Source of the DNA: a virus
Direction: 5' to 3' (one strand)
IMG/VR virus record: IMGVR_UViG_3300037225_000466
Span: 1-64,000 of that record
DNA length: 64,000 nt
Shown here: in pieces, positions 31,759 to 38,927 of the stretch
Position numbering within the stretch: the first letter of the stretch is position 1
Layout of the letters: each line of letters begins with the position of its first letter
Position numbers and translations under genes: made by a program
Notes under the pieces: generated by a model
What the model saw: the letters and a program-made list of their open reading frames with translations, nothing else
What the model was told of the DNA's origin: nothing
Databases searched by the model: none

Positions 31759-32082
31759 ATGAAAGTCTATGCTTTAGAAAATGGAGACCCTTACGATCCT
31801 CAGGATACGCCATTATGGTCAGTGGTGCGAGATGAAGACGGCAAGACCTTTTCTATCCACACCTTCGGGGTGAATATAGAAAAAGGGGAAGAAATCGAAT
31901 GTGAATATGTTTGTGAACTCACTATGGATGAAATGATTGAATTTATCAGCAGGCTGAATAAGGTCTATTTCGGCGGGATAAATACGTATGACGACAGAAT
32001 GTTTAATCTTGTTGCGGTGATGGCGAGACCAGGAAACAATCCACCGCCAGAGGATTTCGGAGGGGTGCAGGTGAATGTATGA
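31759..32082 (+). CDS. hypothetical protein
   Basis: A 107-residue acidic protein starting MKVYALENGDPYDPQDTPLW. The strands VRDEDGKTFSIHTFG and IECEYVCELTMDE suggest a small beta domain, with a disordered Pro-rich end. AAGGAG precedes the ATG. It overlaps the next gene by four bases. No family is recognised. Confidence 0.65.
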   Translation: MKVYALENGDPYDPQDTPLWSVVRDEDGKTFSIHTFGVNIEKGEEIECEYVCELTMDEMIEFISRLNKVYFGGINTYDDRMFNLVAVMARPGNNPPPEDFGGVQVNV

Positions 32083-32279
32083 AACACTTTGAAATTATCA
32101 ATAACGGAACAATCGTGAATATTAAACCTCTCACTCCAGAAGCGAAACTTTGGTTTAATCAAAACGTAAATTTCGAATCATGGCAGTGTTGTGGAGACTA
32201 TGTCGCTATTGAACCAAGAATGGCGAATGATATTATTGACGGATTTAATGCAGAACAGGAGGAAACTTATTATGATTGA
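32079..32279 (+). CDS. small hypothetical protein
   Basis: A 66-residue protein starting MKHFEIINNGTIVNIKPLTP, containing WFNQNVNFESWQCCGDYVAI. This resembles short phage proteins annotated only as unknown. The end overlaps the next start by eight bases and contains that gene's AGGAGG ribosome site. Confidence 0.6.
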   Translation: MKHFEIINNGTIVNIKPLTPEAKLWFNQNVNFESWQCCGDYVAIEPRMANDIIDGFNAEQEETYYD

Positions 32280-32622
32280 CCTAATTATACAAGATGATGG
32301 TAATCTCTTAATAGAATTAAGCGGAGAACCTACCGATTACGAGAAACAGTTCTATTTGGATTTGAGCCCAATAAATGCGTTATGCGAGCTATTGGATACA
32401 AGCGGCTACATTGGAAACGGCTGGCAGTTTTTAAAGCCAGAGGATATCGGTGCGTTAATCAGCGATACTTGTCCGATAATTTCCAACGACGTGGACATCG
32501 AAGATGACGGCTCTATTTCTCATATTGGAGACATTTGGTATTATCCAGACTATGCCGTGAGTAACGAAATCGAGATTCTATTTGAAAAAGGCAGTGTAAT
32601 ATTTGAGAAGGTGCGGGAATGA
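32272..32622 (+). CDS. acidic hypothetical protein
   Basis: A 116-residue acidic protein starting MIDLIIQDDGNLLIELSGEP. The open frame begins at 32191, but AGGAGG lies eight bases before the ATG at 32272, so that start is preferred. Motifs include GYIGNGWQFLKPEDIGALISD, as in phage proteins of unknown role. The stop overlaps the next ATG. Confidence 0.65.
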   Translation: MIDLIIQDDGNLLIELSGEPTDYEKQFYLDLSPINALCELLDTSGYIGNGWQFLKPEDIGALISDTCPIISNDVDIEDDGSISHIGDIWYYPDYAVSNEIEILFEKGSVIFEKVRE

Positions 32623-32780
32623 GTGATACAGCCGCAGAACTTATCATGGCGGCAATGCGACAGGCGGATTCAAATAACTATCAAAAATTAAGCCGAGCAT
32701 TTCCACAGACTTTAGATGAATTAGAGCGAAGGTATCATAGTCCTGGCGGATTTCTGGAAGGAGAAGACCATGATAACTAA
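32619..32780 (+). CDS. small hypothetical protein (53 residues)
   Basis: Fifty-four codons starting MSDTAAELIMAAMRQADSNN and ending GGFLEGEDHDN. Start and stop overlap the neighbours (ATGA at the start, 11 bases at the end). The N-terminal half is helical. The tight packing supports translation; no function is recognised. Confidence 0.6.
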   Translation: MSDTAAELIMAAMRQADSNNYQKLSRAFPQTLDELERRYHSPGGFLEGEDHDN

Positions 32781-33015
32781 AAAACAAGTCCTTAATCAAA
32801 TCGAAACCGAACTCGAAGAGATAGATAATATCTTATTTGACCGAGTTGAAAAGCTCTTTAAGAATCCCGAACAGATTCCCGAAGTTCTCACAGGAGACAA
32901 TTTGCTCTTAACTAAAGCTATAATTATAGGCTATTTTCGGGAATACCATTATGATTTTCTGGAAACTTATAAAGAAGAATTTGAAACAATTTACCAATTA
33001 TTAAAGGGGATATAA
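32770..33015 (+). CDS. small acidic helical protein
   Basis: An 81-residue protein starting MITKKQVLNQIETELEEIDN, predicted all-helical and acidic, with an aromatic segment IIGYFREYHYDFLETYKEEF. GGAAGGAGAA precedes the ATG. The last base of its stop is the first of the next start. Unknown function. Confidence 0.6.
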   Translation: MITKKQVLNQIETELEEIDNILFDRVEKLFKNPEQIPEVLTGDNLLLTKAIIIGYFREYHYDFLETYKEEFETIYQLLKGI

Positions 33016-33485
33016 TGCGAACTGACCCGATTGACAACTCGGAACAAACAATAGATTCTCGTGATATTATTGCGAGAATCGAGGAGTTACAGGAATATAT
33101 TGAAGAATGTAAAACCGAGTTTGAAGAATCCCATACTGAATGGGAGACGAAAGAACCCGAAGACGATGAGGGGGCACATACCGAATGGCTTGCTTCGGAA
33201 CCAAAAGAAGACGATTATTCTGACGAACAGGAAGAACTCGATAAACTCCTTACGATCCAAGAAGAATGTAATTATGGAGATTGGGAATATGGGGTAACCC
33301 TTGTTAACGAATCGTATTGGGAAGATTATTGTCAAGAATTATGCGAAGATATAGGAGATTTCCCAAAAGATTTACCAAGTTATATTTCTTGTCATATTGA
33401 TTGGGAAGGAGTGAGTAGGGACATGGTTCAGGACTATACAACCGTTAATTTTGACGGAGTAGACTTCTATGTAAGGCTCGACTAA
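33015..33485 (+). CDS. highly acidic hypothetical protein
   Basis: A 156-residue protein, very rich in Glu and Asp, starting MRTDPIDNSEQTIDSRDIIA. Residues about 20-85 form a charged helical repeat region in which TEW-x-x-x-EPxxD is used more than once. The C-terminal part (GVTLVNESYWEDYCQELCED, then DGVDFYVRLD) matches an antirestriction-like small fold seen in other phage unknowns. The high acidity suggests a DNA mimic or a binding platform; not demonstrated. Confidence 0.6.
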   Translation: MRTDPIDNSEQTIDSRDIIARIEELQEYIEECKTEFEESHTEWETKEPEDDEGAHTEWLASEPKEDDYSDEQEELDKLLTIQEECNYGDWEYGVTLVNESYWEDYCQELCEDIGDFPKDLPSYISCHIDWEGVSRDMVQDYTTVNFDGVDFYVRLD

Positions 33486-33706
33486 TGGAAGAAACAATCG
33501 AGAAACTGGAAAAATGCCAACGCAAAATTATGAAGCAGGTCGAAAAGGCTTACTCAATCGCATGGCAGTCTGGAGATGTGGATGAATTTCATGATTTTAA
33601 AGAGTATCTCAACGGCTGGCGAGACCTTATGATAGAAGCCACAAACAAAGATAGGGTTGGCGAATTTAGCCTCGACCATATTATCGTAAAAATTGGGACA
33701 TTATGA
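33485..33706 (+). CDS. small helical hypothetical protein
   Basis: A 73-residue protein starting MEETIEKLEKCQRKIMKQVE, helical over most of its length. It shares one base with the previous stop and overlaps the next start as ATGA. No family is recognised. Confidence 0.6.
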   Translation: MEETIEKLEKCQRKIMKQVEKAYSIAWQSGDVDEFHDFKEYLNGWRDLMIEATNKDRVGEFSLDHIIVKIGTL

Positions 33707-33879
33707 AAACTAAATTCTTAAAAATCGCCGATATGAAATTAGAGGATAATTTTGAAAACATACATATCAAATTTACCCCTCTGTATTACAACCAAACTAA
33801 GGAAGTAAAACTTTTATTGGTTGAGAAGTATATAAAAATATTAAATGATGTGAAAACCATATATTTGGAGGACAAATGA
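33703..33879 (+). CDS. small basic hypothetical protein (58 residues)
   Basis: Fifty-nine codons starting MKTKFLKIADMKLEDNFENI, Lys-rich and with a helical C-terminal half. Both ends overlap neighbours as ATGA, which is the main support for translation. No motif is seen. Confidence 0.6.
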   Translation: MKTKFLKIADMKLEDNFENIHIKFTPLYYNQTKEVKLLLVEKYIKILNDVKTIYLEDK

Positions 33880-34538
33880 GTCATTTTTTTATGGGTGTAA
33901 TTGTACCCAAGAACCTTAAGGGCGATGATATAATCAAAAATTATGTAATAGCTCAAATGGAAAATTTCAACGAGGATAATGAAGTTGATCCCTATATTAA
34001 ATATTCCGCCGATAAAAAAGAAGAATATTTGAAAGATAAAATTGCTAAATATGAAAGAATGTGTTTGCCGAAATATGCAGAGCAATACATTCAAGGATAT
34101 TGTAAAGAGCAATTTGAACTTTACTCGGCAATGCCTGCGGAAAAATTCTGGGAAGAATTAATAGAATACGAAACCCCCGATAAGGATGGGAATGTTGTTT
34201 GGACCTGTAATCCCAACTCTAAATGGGATTGGTGGTGTGTCGGCGGGCGTTACGACGGGAGTATAAAAGGTATAGAGGTCGAATCCACTGACAAAGGATT
34301 TAATTTCGATAATAAGCATGAGCTATTAGAAAATAATAAAACCACCATCGGAGAATTTCTGGCTTTAGTCGAAAAAGAAAAACAGGGCTGTTACGGGATA
34401 CTCGATACTAATGGTGTATGGACAGACAGGCATGACGGCGATTGGGACTCAGAAGAAGATTGGCAAAATAAATTCGTTGAAATTTTAAAACAATGCAATC
34501 TAGAAGACTCTTTGGTTGGAGTGGATTGTCATATTTAG
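33876..34538 (+). CDS. conserved phage protein with NPNSKWDWW motif
   Basis: A 220-residue protein starting MSHFFMGVIVPKNLKGDD. The core WTCNPNSKWDWWCVGGRYDG is the signature of an uncharacterised but widespread phage family. A Lys/Tyr-rich helical region lies before it (residues 45-95) and an acidic Trp-rich segment after it (CYGILDTNGVWTDRHDGDWD). TGGAGG precedes the ATG. The biochemical function is not known to me. Confidence 0.75.
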   Translation: MSHFFMGVIVPKNLKGDDIIKNYVIAQMENFNEDNEVDPYIKYSADKKEEYLKDKIAKYERMCLPKYAEQYIQGYCKEQFELYSAMPAEKFWEELIEYETPDKDGNVVWTCNPNSKWDWWCVGGRYDGSIKGIEVESTDKGFNFDNKHELLENNKTTIGEFLALVEKEKQGCYGILDTNGVWTDRHDGDWDSEEDWQNKFVEILKQCNLEDSLVGVDCHI

Positions 34539-34546
34539 GAGGGACT

Positions 34547-34723
34547 ATGAACAAAAACTTTTATGACCTTGCTTCTCATGCACTCCAAGCTGTCCGAGAA
34601 CAAGAAGCTCCATCCGATGAAATCAGGGAAGCCCTGTATTCGTTAATGGAGGAAACCGCACAATTAATAGACTCGATAGATAACGAAGTTGATGAAGATT
34701 ATGAGGAGGAAGGAAATGGATAA
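34547..34723 (+). CDS. small acidic helical protein (58 residues)
   Basis: Fifty-nine codons starting MNKNFYDLASHALQAVREQE. A longer frame opens at 34493, but GGAGGG lies just before the ATG at 34547. Helical and acidic, ending DEEDYEEEG-like. It overlaps the next gene by eight bases. Unknown function. Confidence 0.6.
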   Translation: MNKNFYDLASHALQAVREQEAPSDEIREALYSLMEETAQLIDSIDNEVDEDYEEEGNG

Positions 34724-35015
34724 TTTTGAAGACAAACGACGGGTAATCGCCGAAGCTGATATACTCAGTAGTGAAGTTTTGGTGCTTGGCAATTATGTGA
34801 GGGATTTAGATGCACTGATAAATTCCGCACCAGAAGAAATTGAAATGCGGATAGATTGCTCTTTTGACCTCGCACCGAGCAAAACCCTATATCTGAATCT
34901 GGACTTAATCCCAGACTATAATAGTGTTTTATTAGTTTTGCAAAAAGCATACTCAAGAGAATTAGAGACAAAAAAGAAACTTTTTGACACGATCTCAATA
35001 AAGGTGGATGCATGA
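34716..35015 (+). CDS. hypothetical protein
   Basis: A 99-residue protein starting MDNFEDKRRVIAEADILSSE. The ATG at 34716 is chosen because GGAGGAAGG precedes it. The middle (MRIDCSFDLAPSKTLYLNLD) looks like two beta strands between helices. It overlaps the next gene by four bases. Unknown. Confidence 0.6.
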   Translation: MDNFEDKRRVIAEADILSSEVLVLGNYVRDLDALINSAPEEIEMRIDCSFDLAPSKTLYLNLDLIPDYNSVLLVLQKAYSRELETKKKLFDTISIKVDA

Positions 35016-35530
35016 ATATAATTATACCAACGAGTTATAAACTTCGCCTAATCCATGATTTTTATAATATAGCCGATGACAAAAAGAAAGACTATCATAA
35101 TTACGCACAAATTCGTCTCGACGAAAAGTGCTTAGTCTTGACAAATGGCTATATTATACTTAAATTACCGATTCAGGTCAATGAACTTACAGGTCCTCCA
35201 CACGATTACGTGGTTTTGGTTGACAAACTCGCCGATATTTTGGAGCAAGAACCTGGCAAAGAAGCCGTCCTGAGTTATAACGAGCATAGCGGCTGTTGGA
35301 TGTACAAAGGTCAGGAATTGCTAATCGTTGATTACGCCTTTCCGCCTGTGGACTCAATCATCAAAGGCGTTATCGCAGAAAGAACCTTTGATTTATCAGA
35401 ATTTAGAAAGGCTTGGACAGCGACGGGAGAAACTCAGAATATGCTGATTGAGTATGTTGAAGGGTCGAGTATAAGAATGAAGGCGAATGAGCACGAAATA
35501 ATTATGAGGTCGAAATATGCTGTTAGTTGA
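35012..35530 (+). CDS. hypothetical protein, possibly sliding-clamp-like
   Basis: A 172-residue protein starting MNIIIPTSYKLRLIHDFYNI. Alternating strands (YAQIRLDEKCLVLTNGYIIL) and the loop YAFPPVDSIIKG recall the 'FPDxxxxIP' loop and repeated sheet of beta sliding clamps, and a helix follows (FDLSEFRKAWTATG). The protein is too short for a full clamp. A clamp-related fold together with 35690-36118 is possible, but the similarity was judged by eye only. Confidence 0.5.
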   Translation: MNIIIPTSYKLRLIHDFYNIADDKKKDYHNYAQIRLDEKCLVLTNGYIILKLPIQVNELTGPPHDYVVLVDKLADILEQEPGKEAVLSYNEHSGCWMYKGQELLIVDYAFPPVDSIIKGVIAERTFDLSEFRKAWTATGETQNMLIEYVEGSSIRMKANEHEIIMRSKYAVS

Positions 35531-35693
35531 AAAGGCCCAGTTAATTAACGAACTCGTCCCGATTATCGACGATGCAATCGATAGAACTAATACTATAAGA
35601 TTTTCGGGAACCAACAACGACAAGCTGTCTGACCTCGAATGGATTACCGACAGAGTGATTGAACATTTAGAAAAGGAAGGGAAATTAATATGA
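35517..35693 (+). CDS. small hypothetical protein (58 residues)
   Basis: Fifty-nine codons starting MLLVEKAQLINELVPIIDDA, helical, with an acidic second half (LSDLEWITDRVIEHLEKEGK). It overlaps the previous gene by 14 bases and the next as ATGA, and lies between the two clamp-like candidates. Unknown. Confidence 0.6.
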   Translation: MLLVEKAQLINELVPIIDDAIDRTNTIRFSGTNNDKLSDLEWITDRVIEHLEKEGKLI

Positions 35694-36118
35694 AAATTAA
35701 CTCATGTAGTCTAAAAACGTTTTTAAGCTCTTCTAAGAGGACTTTCCCCCATACTGATAATTGTATAGGGGTGTTCACAAAATACATTATAGCGGCTACG
35801 GACGCTATGCTTATCCGCTATTCGTACGCAGGTGCTTCGGGGAAATTGGGAAAAGTTGAGAACCCCAAAGTTCTTTATGATAGAAGTGATGCTGATATTC
35901 TCTATAAAAATGAAGATGTTATAGAAAATGATAAATTCCCAGAGATGGACTCGTTCTTCTCGCTTCCAGCTTTAGCCTCGACTAAGATTAACCCTCTCTT
36001 GCTTTTCCAGCTTTGTAAAATCGCTGGGATTTCAGAAGTAACGCTTGGGCTGACTGAGGGGAATCCTATTGTAAAAAGCGGAGAATTTTTAGGATTAGTA
36101 GCGGCGGTAAAACCATGA
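35690..36118 (+). CDS. hypothetical protein, possibly clamp-like
   Basis: A 142-residue protein starting MKINSCSLKTFLSSSKRTF. IGVFTKYIIAATDAMLIRYSYA resembles the 'ATDxxRL' strand-loop of sliding-clamp domains, and a later segment (LLFQLCKIAGISEVTLGL) alternates helix and strand. It could be a partner or paralogue of 35012-35530. GGAAGGG precedes the ATG. The evidence is weak. Confidence 0.5.
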   Translation: MKINSCSLKTFLSSSKRTFPHTDNCIGVFTKYIIAATDAMLIRYSYAGASGKLGKVENPKVLYDRSDADILYKNEDVIENDKFPEMDSFFSLPALASTKINPLLLFQLCKIAGISEVTLGLTEGNPIVKSGEFLGLVAAVKP

Positions 36119-36213
36119 ATCAAAACAGAATGCTGAAAATGAAGGCTCGACTGATTGCAGTAGGCTGGCTGATCGGGATAGTGCTTATTGGAATTTTGAT
36201 AAAATGTTTATAA
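36115..36213 (+). CDS. 32-residue single-span membrane peptide
   Basis: Thirty-three codons starting MNQNRMLKMKARLIAVGWLI. A basic N-terminus is followed by one hydrophobic span (LIAVGWLIGIVLIGILI) and a terminal Cys. The start overlaps the previous stop as ATGA. Same length as the membrane peptide at 29192-29290, but not similar in sequence. Confidence 0.6.
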   Translation: MNQNRMLKMKARLIAVGWLIGIVLIGILIKCL

Positions 36214-36224
36214 TTATGTTCATT

Positions 36225-36301
36225 AGTATCAGAGTAGTCCGCTACAAAGTAGGAAGTTAAGAATAGATTATCGAAGGATAGGCTCTTATTACTCTGATAC
36301 T
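36225..36301 (+). ncRNA. 77-nt structured intergenic RNA, 12-bp closing stem
   Basis: AGTATCAGAGTA (36225-36236) pairs perfectly with TACTCTGATACT (36290-36301). Inside are a hairpin CTAC-AAA-GTAG and an arm TAAGA/TCTTA capped by TATC-GAAG-GATA, giving a three-way junction of tRNA size. There is no T-loop motif. It lies between a membrane-peptide gene and a YopX gene whose AAGGAG follows six bases later. It may be a leader element, a processing site or a small RNA; no known riboswitch or ribozyme core was matched. Confidence 0.55.
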
Positions 36302-36321
36302 TATATAAAGGAGAAATAATA

Positions 36322-36696
36322 ATGAATAGAAAGATTAAATTTCGGGGACAGCGAACCGATAATGGAGAATGGGTATATGGATATTATGTCCTGAATGAAG
36401 AATGGGGTAAATGCTATATATATCAAAAAGAATTTCACGAGCCGTTCTATAAGTTAATACAATATGAGGTCCTTCCTGAATCCGTCGGGCAATTTACAGG
36501 ATACTCTGGTAAAAATAATAGAGAGATATATGAGGGCGACTGTGTAGATATTGATGGTTTTATAGCTCGAATAGTTTGGAGTGACGGCGGATTTTGTTTT
36601 GAAAAGAGTACAGGCTGGCTTGATGAGTGGAATTTTGCCGATGATGTTCATAGAATGATAGTTATTACAAAGGAGAGCAAAGATGAGGAAAGATGA
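36322..36696 (+). CDS. YopX family protein
   Basis: A 124-residue protein starting MNRKIKFRGQRTDNGEWVYG, the standard YopX opening. QFTGYSGKNNREIYEGDCVD is the conserved middle motif. YopX proteins are common phage accessory proteins with a beta-rich fold and no settled function. AAGGAG precedes the ATG. A divergent second copy lies at 45102-45521. Confidence 0.85.
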   Translation: MNRKIKFRGQRTDNGEWVYGYYVLNEEWGKCYIYQKEFHEPFYKLIQYEVLPESVGQFTGYSGKNNREIYEGDCVDIDGFIARIVWSDGGFCFEKSTGWLDEWNFADDVHRMIVITKESKDEER

Positions 36697-36868
36697 ATTG
36701 TGGTATAAAGATAAATTGTCCCACAGACAAGCAAAAGACCCAGAAGTTATCTATTGGCATGAAAAAGCTATTCGATTAGACAAGGCTATTAAAGAGATAG
36801 AGAAATGGAAAAGTGATTTAATAAATAGAGAATATGTCCTACAATTACTTGAGGGAGAACCAAGATGA
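36683..36868 (+). CDS. small basic helical protein
   Basis: A 61-residue protein starting MRKDELWYKDKLSHRQAKDP, one or two charged helices. AAAGGAGAG precedes the ATG inside the YopX gene, and the end overlaps the next ATG. This begins a series of small Lys/Tyr-rich genes up to 38.9 kb. Unknown function. Confidence 0.55.
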   Translation: MRKDELWYKDKLSHRQAKDPEVIYWHEKAIRLDKAIKEIEKWKSDLINREYVLQLLEGEPR

Positions 36869-37062
36869 GGGATAAAGAAATTGAATATAAGTTAGTTCAA
36901 ATTTACAATAAAAATAAAGAAAAAGGCTCCAGACTTGACAATGCAATAGCAGAGATAAAAGAAGAATACAATGCAATGTATGATTCCGACATGCTTCATA
37001 TAGACGGATATTTAAGAGGTCTTAATTTTGCACTTACACAACTTGAAGGGAAAACAAAATGA
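36865..37062 (+). CDS. small hypothetical protein
   Basis: A 65-residue helical protein starting MRDKEIEYKLVQIYNKNKEK, highly charged. The ATGA overlaps at both ends show it belongs to the same coupled series. No family is recognised. Confidence 0.55.
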   Translation: MRDKEIEYKLVQIYNKNKEKGSRLDNAIAEIKEEYNAMYDSDMLHIDGYLRGLNFALTQLEGKTK

Positions 37063-37250
37063 AAGAAACAGAATACCTAAAAGGTAGATATTTATTTCAA
37101 GAAAGACATTACCCTAAAAATCTTGTTGAACTTTATATTTTAGAAGTATCAAAAACATCTATAAAATATCAGTATTTATCAGGATTTACAGAATGGAGGA
37201 GCAAAGAAAGTTTTAATAGCAAATATGAATTACTTGAAAGGTTATATTAA
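37059..37250 (+). CDS. small hypothetical protein
   Basis: A 63-residue Tyr/Lys-rich protein starting MKETEYLKGRYLFQERHYPK. The pattern of alternating hydrophobic residues (LVELYILEVSKTSIKYQYL) suggests a small beta sheet. The neighbour 37252 starts right after its stop. Unknown. Confidence 0.55.
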   Translation: MKETEYLKGRYLFQERHYPKNLVELYILEVSKTSIKYQYLSGFTEWRSKESFNSKYELLERLY

Positions 37251-37251
37251 A

Positions 37252-37713
37252 ATGACACAATATGAAACAGCCGATAACTCATTTGGAGTACCAAAGGGGA
37301 CGAAATTAGTTTATAATTCAAAAGAATATTTATTTATTTTGTATGATAAAAACGGACAATCTCTTATTATGATGTTTGACCCTTCAAAGTTTCCTAAATA
37401 TTTCCGTCCCTGTAACTCTTCCATTATAGAAGAGATAATAGAGAAAATAGTAGAAATATCAAATCCTGTTGGTGCAGAATACGGGTTTGAAAAATCTGAC
37501 AAACATAAAGAAGTATTAAGAACCATCCTACATTCCTACAAAGATAAACTATTTACGGAACAAGATATAGAAAATTTTGCAAGAACTTTTTATAAAAAGG
37601 CAGAGTCTGACTATGATAAATCGAGTCAATTTATATCTCATTATAGCGATACATTTGAACGCTCTTTAAAAAATTGTTTAGATAAATTCCTCTCTGAAAG
37701 AGGTAAGATATGA
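37252..37713 (+). CDS. hypothetical protein
   Basis: A 153-residue protein starting MTQYETADNSFGVPKGTKLV. The open frame begins at 37225, but the ATG at 37252 follows the previous stop directly and gives a natural N-terminus. A small beta part (SKEYLFILYDKNGQSLIMMF) is followed by helices. It overlaps the next gene by four bases. Unknown. Confidence 0.6.
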   Translation: MTQYETADNSFGVPKGTKLVYNSKEYLFILYDKNGQSLIMMFDPSKFPKYFRPCNSSIIEEIIEKIVEISNPVGAEYGFEKSDKHKEVLRTILHSYKDKLFTEQDIENFARTFYKKAESDYDKSSQFISHYSDTFERSLKNCLDKFLSERGKI

Positions 37714-37964
37714 TAGTGGTTTATTACAAAACACAAAAGACAGAGGGGTGGATTTATAGGTTTTCCAGAGTACCTTACGGCTGGCTTAAATTTACATTAG
37801 ATATAAACAAAAGCAAGAAATTTAAAGATAAAGAGGACTTTATAGCCCAATTCAAAGCACAATATCCACGTTCAAGAATTAATAAATACTTTCATTACTT
37901 TGAAATTAATGAGGCATTTGAAAAATACAAGGAACTAATTAATGAAAGGAACGGTAATGAGTAA
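37710..37964 (+). CDS. small basic hypothetical protein
   Basis: An 84-residue Lys- and Tyr-rich protein starting MIVVYYKTQKTEGWIYRFSR. The first half is beta-like, the rest helical. Its end overlaps the next gene by eight bases, within the first copy of a repeated start motif (GGAACGGT(A/C)ATGAGTAAG, 37948-37965). Confidence 0.6.
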   Translation: MIVVYYKTQKTEGWIYRFSRVPYGWLKFTLDINKSKKFKDKEDFIAQFKAQYPRSRINKYFHYFEINEAFEKYKELINERNGNE

Positions 37965-38175
37965 GATGAAAATAATAGAACGGCTTGAACAACTTGAAGA
38001 TTACTTCTTTATGGAGAGGGAAGATAATTTAACAGAAAAACAATTTAGAGAAGAATATCTGCGAAACTTTAACGATTTTGATGTTATAGTTCAGCAATTA
38101 AAATTAGACCCAAACTCCCATAAACAATTTATACCTAATCCTAATAATCTTGTAAGAGGGGCAAAACATGAGTAA
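37957..38175 (+). CDS. small hypothetical protein with repeated start motif
   Basis: A 72-residue protein starting MSKMKIIERLEQLEDYFFME. GGAACGGTAATGAGTAAG spans its start, nearly identical to the starts at 38455 and 38633. The protein is acidic then Asn/Pro-rich. It overlaps the next gene by eight bases. Unknown. Confidence 0.55.
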   Translation: MSKMKIIERLEQLEDYFFMEREDNLTEKQFREEYLRNFNDFDVIVQQLKLDPNSHKQFIPNPNNLVRGAKHE

Positions 38176-38434
38176 AAAGATATTAGAAATAAATAGTTGT
38201 ATAGATTGTTGCCACTCTGACCTTGAAAAGGAGGATTGGTGCTGTCTTGTCGAAGCCGATATTGAAGATATTACTACTATCCCCGAATGGTGTCCCTTAC
38301 CTTCCAACTATTGGACAGAGGAACGGATACTATTATTTACAGAATTTGTTTATAAGAATAGCAAATTATTTAATCCTTTAACGGATACTTTTGAAGAACT
38401 TATTAAAGAATTTAAAGAGAAAGTATTTAAATAA
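38168..38434 (+). CDS. small Cys-containing protein with PSNYWTEERI motif
   Basis: An 88-residue protein starting MSKKILEINSCIDCCHSDLE, with a Cys cluster (CIDCC, then WCCL) near the N-terminus and a C-terminal module LPSNYWTEERILLFTEFVYK that is repeated in 38633-38902. It may bind a metal at the N-terminus. The function is unknown. Confidence 0.6.
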   Translation: MSKKILEINSCIDCCHSDLEKEDWCCLVEADIEDITTIPEWCPLPSNYWTEERILLFTEFVYKNSKLFNPLTDTFEELIKEFKEKVFK

Positions 38435-38454
38435 TAATTATTGGAGGAACGGTC

Positions 38455-38640
38455 ATGAGTAAGCAAGATGATTATTTTATTAAAATAAGATTAGAGCAAA
38501 TGGATAAGCATAGGTGGTGGTATAAAGTGTTTGACCGTGAGATTGAAGTAGAAGAAGGAATGAGGGATTCAAAGAAAAAAGCAATTAAACGTATAAATAA
38601 TATTATTGAGAAATTGTTTTGGGGGAACGGTCATGAGTAA
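38455..38640 (+). CDS. small basic hypothetical protein
   Basis: A 61-residue Lys/Arg-rich protein starting MSKQDDYFIKIRLEQMDKHR. GGAACGGTCATGAGTAAG (38446-38463) covers its start. The end overlaps the next gene by eight bases. Together with 37957 and 38633 it appears to come from local duplication of gene starts. Confidence 0.55.
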   Translation: MSKQDDYFIKIRLEQMDKHRWWYKVFDREIEVEEGMRDSKKKAIKRINNIIEKLFWGNGHE

Positions 38641-38902
38641 GATAAACGATTATGATAGTGGTCTATTAAATGACTTTGGTGGTGGTAATATTAGTTGGTG
38701 GCAAGATTACATTAGGAGTGAAGTTGGTAGGTGTAACGACTATTGGAGAAGCCAACTACCTTCCAACTATTGGACAGATGAAAGGATTTGGAAGTTCCAC
38801 GACTTTGCAATTACTTATGATAGTCATACTATTCCTTTACTGTTTACAGAGGATGAAGCACGTCAAAGAATTATCAAAGAATTTAAGTCTAATAATTTAT
38901 GA
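38633..38902 (+). CDS. small protein with PSNYWTDERI motif
   Basis: An 89-residue protein starting MSKINDYDSGLLNDFGGGN. I chose the ATG at 38633 because GGGGGAACGG precedes it. The C-terminal half (LPSNYWTDERIWKFHDFAIT) is paralogous to the C-terminus of 38168-38434; the N-terminal halves differ, the Cys cluster being absent here. Unknown function. Confidence 0.6.
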   Translation: MSKINDYDSGLLNDFGGGNISWWQDYIRSEVGRCNDYWRSQLPSNYWTDERIWKFHDFAITYDSHTIPLLFTEDEARQRIIKEFKSNNL

Positions 38903-38927
38903 TAACAATTAAGAGGGAGAGACGGCA

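Noticed and set aside
36225-36301. Hammerhead ribozyme
   Set aside because: The required CUGANGA and GAAA core segments are not present in the right order around the three stems.
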